NCBI GenBank assembly: GCA_963921425.1
Contig: OY992839.1
Coordinates: 20,382,910 to 20,446,909, forward strand
Length of the DNA stretch: 64,000 nt
Source of the DNA: Dryas octopetala
Lineage: Eukaryota > Streptophyta > Magnoliopsida > Rosales > Rosaceae
Direction: 5' to 3'
Position 1 is the stretch's first letter; each line of letters opens with the position of its first letter. Below the pieces are notes generated by a model. That model did not search any database, was not told the DNA's origin, and saw only the letters and a list, made by a program, of their open reading frames with translations. This document shows positions 57,016 through 64,000 of this stretch, piece after piece. The position numbers were made by a program, and so were the translations under genes.

Positions 57016-57206
57016 TCGAGTAGGTTTGGATATATAAAATTAACATGATATATTTTCCTTTTAATTTATTTTTTATTTCAATTTGTTGGCGTATGAATTC
57101 CCTATTTCAAATCATTAATATTCATATTAAGCATCATCAGGTGCTGCCTGGCAACCAAGAGCATTTGGTAACAAAGAAATTAACAAAATAAGACTAATTG
57201 AAATTT

Positions 57207-57731
57207 GGCTTTTTATCATAAATAGTCTCTCAATTTTTACCAAAACATCAATTTGGTTTATAAAGTGCATTTCATTCAATGTCATCCCTCATCTTTGTCA
57301 TCGAACATTAATTTAGTCACTAAACACATTTTGAAAATTCACCAAAAATAGTTCGGGATACAAAAAAATTCTCCGAAAATTCCTACAGCCTCGTCTTGAC
57401 TACTACTATTTTTATATGGGGTCAAATTATCAAATTGACGATTAGTATTTTCCAGAAAATTCAGGGAGTTAGTTTGGGAATTCCAAATTTTTTGAAAAAT
57501 CAATTTGATAATTTGACCCCATATAAAAATAGTAGTAGTCAAGACGAGTCTGTAGGAATTTTCGGAGAATTTTTTTGTATCCCGAACTATTTTTGATAAA
57601 TTTTCAAAATGTGTCTAAGGACCAAATTGATGTTCGATGGAAAAGATGAGAGATGAAATTGATTGAAATGCACTTTAAGAACCAATTTGATGTTTGAGTG
57701 AAAGTAGAGGGACTATTGGTGATAAAAAGCC
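57207..57731. mobile_element. Mutator-type foldback element with near-perfect inner hairpin
   Basis: TTGAAATTT is duplicated exactly at 57198-57206 and 57732-57740. The tip GGCTTTTTATCA is shared with the foldback at 31131. The outer arms are imperfect inverted repeats. The inner arms, 57343-57438 and 57500-57595, differ at one base in about 96 and enclose a loop of about 60 bases. Mirror-image frames on both strands are by-products of the palindrome. There is no gene. Confidence 0.9.
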
Positions 57732-57740
57732 TTGAAATTT

Positions 57741-59994
57741 TAATATCAGCAAAAAAATTTATGTTTCATGCTTGTTATAAGCCATTTAATTTTTAGGGAG
57801 GCTCTAGTCAAACTTCTATTTTGTATTCTTGCACTCATCTCTCAATTTTTGTTTATTAAATATTCTTCTGTTAATGAAATTGCCAAAACTGACATTTTTT
57901 GCTTATAACGTTCTAGAATTATTTAGCTCCCACACATATACTCCTCAACCCTCATGACTGGTCTTCGTCTTCTATCGATCTCTAGGATGGATTTTGATCC
58001 TCTTCCTTTAGGTGTGTCTACAGTTGTGTGTCTTAATTTGGAGAGATCCACCTATTATCATATTGTGCTTGTCTGCCCCTTTCTTCTTCTTCTCACTTCA
58101 TTAAAAGACATTGATATTGTATTTTGACAAGCATCGCAACCCAAAAAAAATAAATAAATAACTTGTATGGTGTGTAAAATTTTAATTTTCAATATGTCAT
58201 GGCCATACATGTAGTTCGGTCCATGCAAATAGTCGCACAGTGAAAAGAGAATGATACATATTCAAATTAATATACACTCTCACTTATATTTCAATTTGAT
58301 TAAACATCAATGAATAATATTTTTGTTTTTAATTTCAGAACATACACAGTTTTCCAAAGACCAATAAAAAAGAAAAGATAATAATTTCATAACGTATACA
58401 GTTTTTATGGAATAATTTCAATGAATAATTTTCTCCGTAACAATAATGATAACTTTTGAACAATGGCAGATATGTCGCTCCATTTAATCCAAGAATCAAT
58501 GATGACTTTAAATTCGACAAAAAAATAACAGATGAGCAAATTACAACATGTCCAATCCTTCCCTCACAACAGATGTAGGGCAGATTTTGGAGGGAGGCAA
58601 AGAAATTACTCCAGTATCTTTTCCTTTTGAGAAACTGCAATCTTTCAACCAAATCCAAATAACTATAATGGATCGAATAGATGATTAAGACTTGATAGTT
58701 CTGCATAAATTAAGCTTTAGAGACTTTTGAATGATCTCCTTATAATTTGTTTGTCACATTAAAATGCACATTTGTTTTTACCAAAAGACCTCAGCATTAG
58801 TATTTGTGGTTGCCTTATAATCAATAAATTACTACTTAGCCATTGTGGGATAACATATATACGTAGCTCTAATCAAATTGGTTTCTCCAACAAATATAGA
58901 CTATTTTTCATATATGGAAATCTTAAAAAAAGACAAAAAAAAAAAAAAAATATATATATATATAAAGTTCCTTTTTGTTTTCATTTGGCTTACTAGTCTG
59001 TCAAATCAAGAACATACTATGACTTTGATATATATAAAATTCTAACAACTGAAATTTGGAACTTAGTTAATTACGCAAAGAATATATAATTTACAAAGCA
59101 ATATTTCAATAATATTAATTGATCTAAAATAACTTTTATGATCTAATCATTTCAAATTTATTAAACGCGAGCTCTTAATATCTTTTAAGAAAGTTCATTG
59201 GGATACTTTCGAATAACAAATCTGACTTTCGAGGAAAAAGAAAAAGAAAAGAACTTGTATGGGGTGTATTATAAAACTGAAAAACTTTAAGTTTTAATAC
59301 GTTCATGGCCATGCAGGTAGTTCCATCCATGCATATGTCGTCCCACAGTTAAAAGATACAGAGAATGATACGGATTCAAATCTATGTACATTCTCACTTA
59401 TATTTCAATTTGGTTAAACATCAATGAATAATATTTTTGTTTTTAATTTCAGAACATATACAGTTTTCTGAAAACCAATAAAAGAGAAAAGATAACAAGG
59501 AAATTCCTAAGCAAGTATTTTATTTTATTTTTTTTTGTTGGGAATTCGGAATTCCCTAGCTAATTTATATCTTTAATCATATTTTTGTTTTTAATAAATA
59601 AGGAAATTTCATTACAAAAAGGCATTAAAGCCAGACCTGGCAAGTGCCTACCAAAGCAAGTGCTAGCTAGAATGTACAACGAACCTGACAAGTGCCAACC
59701 AAGGCAAGTGCCTATATGTACAACGAATCTGGCAAAGTGACAATTCGACCTACCCAACAGATCTAGAGAAAAACCCTACACTAGATAAGATCAAGCCATC
59801 AAAACCTTGTCCCAAACCAGATTCAAGCCCCTTGTTTTTGAAAAACTCCTACCATAACCCCCCACTATACACTTCGAACATCTATAAAAATGACATAAAC
59901 ACTGAGTTAGTATCATATTCATCTTCACAAACCTGTTGTCATCTCCTTCTCGATCTAATTGCTAACTAAGTTTTGGCTTCCACTTACTAAGAGA
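57741..59994. other. Intergenic DNA with a diverged direct duplication
   Basis: Bases 58160-58375 and 59253-59490 are diverged direct repeats, sharing ACTTGTATGG.GTGT, TTCATGGCCAT, ATAATATTTTTGTTTTTAAT and TTCAGAACATA.ACAGTTTTC. Together with the paired relics at 56760 and 60340 this points to an old segmental duplication. No gene was recognised. Confidence 0.6.
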
Positions 59995-60396
59995 ATGGTG
60001 AAGGGGTCTGAGGCGTCTGAAGACCTAGATGGAGAGGAAGATGGTGCTAGTACTGGAGTGCCTGACCAAGGGTTCAAACAGATCATATCAATGATTTACC
60101 AGAGGTATATATATAACCCATCAATCAATTTGTCACCTAAACTTTTCTTGAATATATACAAAACTTTGCAGTTAGGGTTTCAATATCATTCTTAATTTTA
60201 TCCCCCTTTTTTTTTTTCTTATCTTAGTTCTGATAATTTATTTATCACAAAGTTGAAGAGGATTGCAAAAGGATTACCCGAGCCTGAATTCCACCCTTCT
60301 GAAATGATGATGCTTTACAAATCTATTTTTGACATTGGAGAAATGGATGTTTATCAAGACTTTAAAGCACACATACTAGGAGAAATGGATGTATAA
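59995..60396 (+). CDS. Small predicted protein of unknown family
   Basis: Two exons are plausible, 59995-60104 and 60228-60396, joined at GT-AG to a 92-residue product: an acidic start (MVKGSEASEDLDGEEDGAST), then GVPDQGFKQIISMIYQS, KLKRIAKGLPEPEFHPSEMM and a tail DVYQDFKAHILGEMDV. I do not recognise the family. The frame crosses the splice cleanly, but the truncated duplicate at 56760 suggests this could itself be a relic whose 3' part is lost, since similarity continues past the stop. No signal peptide or membrane segment is visible. Confidence 0.35.
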
Positions 60397-60499
60397 TTAT
60401 TTGCCTTGAACATTTTGTAGGTTGCCACCGCTCCTATAACATAGCAAAGGCTGGTAAATAGAAATTGCCTTCAGAAGGTAGGCTTGTGAAGCTGAGTTG

Positions 60500-61200
60500 A
60501 TTTTCATCATTTCTAATCCCATATCATTAGCAATGTAGATGAAAATGGCTCAACGATTTGGATCAGCAATTTAACAGAATATTATTCTTAAGTACTTCAT
60601 GATGTCACTTTGTATATACTCTACTTTAAAGTTTTGTAGATAAATTTCTTGTTATATCTAATGTTGGCGTGAGTCAACCATTTAATTAATGTAAATAATT
60701 AGTATTGGCAGGCGTCAACTTATGTAATTAACATTAGAGAGTTTCATGGGATTTGGGATTTGTAATTAATGGGTGGTTGGTGTAGAGCTGACTTTGTACT
60801 CTTACCATTTGTATATCTTGTAAATGTTATATCTTTGTTATATATACCTCCGTCGTCTAAAAATGAATAAGATATCAGAAAGTTCTCTCAAACATCTTTT
60901 AGCATTTAATCTATCAAATTTCAACACCAACCAAAATATGTAAACTTAAGAGTTTTTCTTTTAATATGTACAGTATCATTGTCGTATCAAATTGTGTGGC
61001 CAAGTTTTTCTTAATTGATCGTTCAAATGTTAATGTACTATGTTCTCATCTTTTCATGTTGGACATTAATAAATGATTATGTATTCCCATACTTTGTAGT
61101 TAGAGGACCACTGTTACAAGCTTTTGTATGTACTGGTTATGATTAATAAAGATGAAGAAGCTTTTATATGTACAGGGGGTTCTTTGACATGATGAAGAAG
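60500..61200. other. Intergenic DNA
   Basis: No gene seen. A doubled phrase, GTTGGCGTGAGTCAAC (60663) and ATTGGCAGGCGTCAAC (60704), and AATAAATGATTATG/TAATAAAGATG phrases occur. Confidence 0.4.
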
Positions 61201-61214
61201 ACTAGGCTGTTCAA

Positions 61215-61464
61215 CTATAAGACTGTGATCGGATAGCTTTGCTTATTTAGAAGCGAATACAAGAGAAAGGCCCTAGAATGAGGGGGCACCACTACGGTGC
61301 TAGCCAAGGGCACTCCGACAGTCAAATCAGTAAAAATTTCCTTTTCCATGTATTTAGTCCACTGCCCAGTCAATGAGGGTTTGTTGACGGTTCCTCTTAC
61401 TGATGCGGAGCCTAGGTCGTTTATGGCTCGTCGCGTGTTTGACTTAGAGGTTAGCTGAACCATC
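61215..61464 (-). other. Internal start of an LTR element, no domain recognised
   Basis: An open minus-strand frame of 87 codons lies directly downstream of the primer site of the LTR at 61480. It reads MVSEPMVQLTSKSNTRRAIN onward without a recognisable gag or other domain. The rest of the element is not evident, so it is truncated. Confidence 0.35.
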
Positions 61465-61477
61465 GGCTCTGATACCA
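61465..61477 (-). promoter_or_regulatory. Primer binding site (initiator tRNA-Met type)
   Basis: The minus strand reads TGGTATCAGAGCC two bases after the LTR end, the standard initiator-Met site. Confidence 0.85.
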
Positions 61478-61479
61478 AA

Positions 61480-61702
61480 TGTTAGGGGCCAATAACTTGA
61501 CCCTCCATATCGCAATGATATTATTCCCAACTTAATAAGCTAGGTTCAATGTGGGTGATGACAAACTCACTTATCCTACGATTCAATATCTCACTTAAGA
61601 AAGACCTTGGTGCAATTTAAGAAAATATCTCATTTAATGTACCTAATAATAAATAGTCACTTAGTCTATGACAATTATATTTTATCCACATAATCCCTAA
61701 CA
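61480..61702 (-). mobile_element. Short LTR (about 223 bp)
   Basis: The + strand begins TGTTAGGGGCC and ends ATAATCCCTAACA, so both strands have TGTTAGGG termini. The primer site adjoins the left end, which makes this the 5' LTR of a minus-strand element. The small size suggests a Copia or TRIM-type element. No second LTR was found to the left. Confidence 0.75.
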
Positions 61703-63837
61703 ACAACTTCCCTTGAAACAACCCAACAATTTTAACATAGATAATTAGCATTTTTAGGAACTTAATTTATCTTGAACCATATATCCATTTCATAGTCATC
61801 TGTCCCAACTTCTAAACACCTCTCTTCATCTTCCGGTAAACCTTCCTAAGATTTTTTGGGGCTATTATATCTAGCATGATGTCCCATCAAACCAAAACCA
61901 TTATGAAGTCAAAGAGAACTTTGTGATCTCCGAATCTGATCCTAATGTAAGATGGCCGAAACAATAGTAAAGAGCTAGGCTGCAGTGCTGCACACACTTA
62001 AAATAATATTTTACAAAAGTATAAGAATTAAAAGAATTCCTGATCAGACGAATTATTTTATATTACCAAGAAGGAAAATTATTGCATTCTATTAGAAAAT
62101 AATAATTTGCCAACAACTTCCAATTGGATGCACATGTTACAATCAACGTCAGACAACAAGGCCTCATAACAAAGTCCCATTAATTAAAGGCCTAGCTTGT
62201 GATTAGGGTGCAAAATATAATTTATCATAGTAATTTAGTTTGTTTCACTTACATTCATATGGAAATTTTCAAAACTCCCTAAAACACCCATAGTTAATCA
62301 AATGAATAGATAAAGACAAATTAATTAATAAAAGATAAAATTATAAATAACTAATATCTTAATTTTAAAAATTTTAAAAATTAAATAATAGAAAAAAACA
62401 TGTTCCTACATAAGAGGAACTACCAACAGTATTATCTCTCAAAAAATCAAAATAATAAATTAGCGTAAAATGCATGACAAACATCATACTTAATCTTTAG
62501 TACACTTATTATTATAATGTAACAATAAGGTGACATTTGTAACTTTTTGGTCACTTAGCTAAATGCAATTTCCAGCTGATAACTTTGTCATTTATGTTTT
62601 TTTCCCTTTATTCAGTTTTAGTTGTTTTCATTAGTTAGCTTATTTAGTTTAATTTAAGTTCATTCTTTTTAGTTTTGTTCATTTTGAATTTTTTTTTCTC
62701 TCAAATTCTCTTAGTTTCTTTGGTATATAAAACTTATATTTGTCCAAAATATAGTGAAAATATGTCTGCAGTCGCAGTTTCAATTTGCAATTTGAGTTTG
62801 GTGCTTGCTGAAGCTGTTTTGGGTGGGTTGGGTTTGTGTTAGTTTCAGTTTTTAATTTTAGGTGGATTGAGCTTGTGTTAGTTTCAGTTTGTTATTTGAT
62901 ATTTTTTTTTCCTCGACCCGCAGTTAAAGAAGGTAGTCCAGTAGGGACACGCTTGATACTTTTTATATTTGTTGTGTTGTGTTTTGTCCTTTTGCTGACT
63001 CCCCTATCTTGGGTCTTTTAGAAGATTACCTGCAAGTTAAGTTTGTGTATAATGGTAGTTTTGGTTAAATTTTTAACTTGTCAGTACATTGAAATTAACA
63101 TACTCAAATAAAAAACTCAAAAGTCATTTAATTAGTTAATAGTTATTAATCATCTATTTATTTTTTATTACAATTATCCAATTACTCACTCATTAAATTG
63201 GTTCATCACCATATCTAATATGTTTACACACTATTTGTTTTTCTCTTCAAATCTTTACACCGTAAACAAATAATTTATAAACACAATAAAATAAGAGCCA
63301 ATTGGTGCATGTGGAGTGTGTGCCAAGAGGCTAGTTCTATTATAGATGAAGTGAGAGTAAAGAGATCCAGATCAAGAAAATTAAGGATCCTATTGTGTTT
63401 TCACAATCTGCTATGTTGTATAGAATTGTATTAAAATCTTATTTTTTTTATTAGAGGGGAGTAATTCAACGGCTCTTTTAACTAAGAAATTCAACGGTCC
63501 TTCCAACTAAACTATTCTAGCAGCTACTATTTTTCTGCATGTATATGTGTGCAAAAATTATATATCTTGTGTGAAAATTGTTTTCTCTAAATCTTATTAA
63601 ATGAAATGACATAGACTACCAACATTTGTGATTTAAGCTTGGGGGTTTATCAAATTTCACCGTTTCTAAAACCATTAATAAAAAAAATTTAGACTTAGGC
63701 TTAGTTTGAGGGAAGTTGGAATTAGAAGTCTTAAATAGACAGAGACTATGCTCCAATTTTGTGGTTAATATAATATGAAAGGGAAATTGCGTTAAATAGT
63801 AAATAAAAGCATTAATAAGGACGAATTTTCCTAGCAG
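61703..63837. other. AT-rich intergenic DNA
   Basis: No gene recognised. Bases 62800-63000 contain repeated TTGAG/GTGTTAGTTTCAGTTT phrases but no motif. Confidence 0.45.
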
Positions 63838-64000
63838 GCAGATGAGCGTGTTGACTCAGCTGAATTGGACCAAGTCACCACAAGAGACTTTGAAAAGGAC
63901 TCTGACAATGAGAGCAACCTTGGGTCTCCTTGGCATGAACGACCTGACGCATTGGTCTATCGTCTATGGCTCTATGTGATTGGGAACTCAGCCCCTACTT
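63838..64000 (+). CDS. Possible exon of an unrecognised gene, running off the window
   Basis: After a splice-acceptor-like TTTTCCTAGCAG the frame is open for 54 codons to the window edge, reading ADERVDSAELDQVTTRDFEK and then an acidic stretch ending RLWLYVIGNSAPT. Base composition rises in GC here relative to the flank. Another frame is open for part of it, so the choice is not secure. Confidence 0.25.

Noticed and set aside
57339..57596. Two open frames with nearly the same protein on opposite strands
   Set aside because: They mirror each other through the palindromic arms of a foldback element.

Overview
The window is nuclear DNA from a flowering plant, most likely a core eudicot. The evidence is GT-AG introns, plant-specific gene families (an R2R3-MYB, a plantacyanin, a Casparian strip membrane protein), two pieces of plastid DNA, and a dense layer of plant transposons. 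Some element families recall Rosaceae, but that is only an impression. Nothing prokaryotic or viral was seen.

Only three intact host genes are clear, all on the + strand: an R2R3-MYB factor of subgroup 21 type (17015-18745, two exons), a plantacyanin (34801-35730, two exons) and a CASP (46656-48811, three exons). Each has a TATA-like box 100-140 bases upstream. They have no obvious common pathway. The rest of the unique DNA is AT-rich and apparently non-coding.

Layout. 1-1250: 5' end of a minus-strand Gypsy-type element (LTR, primer site, start of gag). 1570-2580: expansin relic split by a hAT element with an 8-bp target duplication. 7728-8010: plastid rpoB piece. 8880-11085: Copia RT/RNase H relic with LTR, then a LINE RNase H relic. 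12375-14341: a small MITE, a Harbinger-type element and a foldback. 17-18.7 kb: MYB. 19.3-21.6 kb: LTR relic, a Harbinger-like element with a G-rich minisatellite, a foldback. 22173-29055: a hAT-type element carrying a nested CACTA element (22636-28100) with a spliced five-exon transposase_24-type gene. 29.1-29.9 kb: tandem repeats. 30.5-32.8 kb: MITE and large foldback. 34.8-35.7 kb: plantacyanin. 38699-44529: a complete non-autonomous LTR element whose 2.59-kb LTRs look identical. 46.6-48.8 kb: CASP. 49547-54952: an element with 8-bp target duplications containing a CACTA (49616-54003) that has captured pieces of at least three genes (GDSL lipase, NOC4-like, HMG-CoA reductase), all in one orientation with splice sites kept. 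55-56 kb: F-box relic and plastid trnE DNA. 57-61.7 kb: foldback, duplicated relics of an unknown gene, and an LTR with an initiator-Met primer site.

The two most interesting signals are the gene-trapping CACTA and a set of at least seven very short insertions (13-18 bases, mostly GGCC/GCCC plus poly-A) each flanked by its own 13-19 bp target duplication. They look like retroposition events that kept only the 3' tail of a LINE or SINE. Element borders were set by reading terminal inverted repeats and target duplications by eye; no searches were run.
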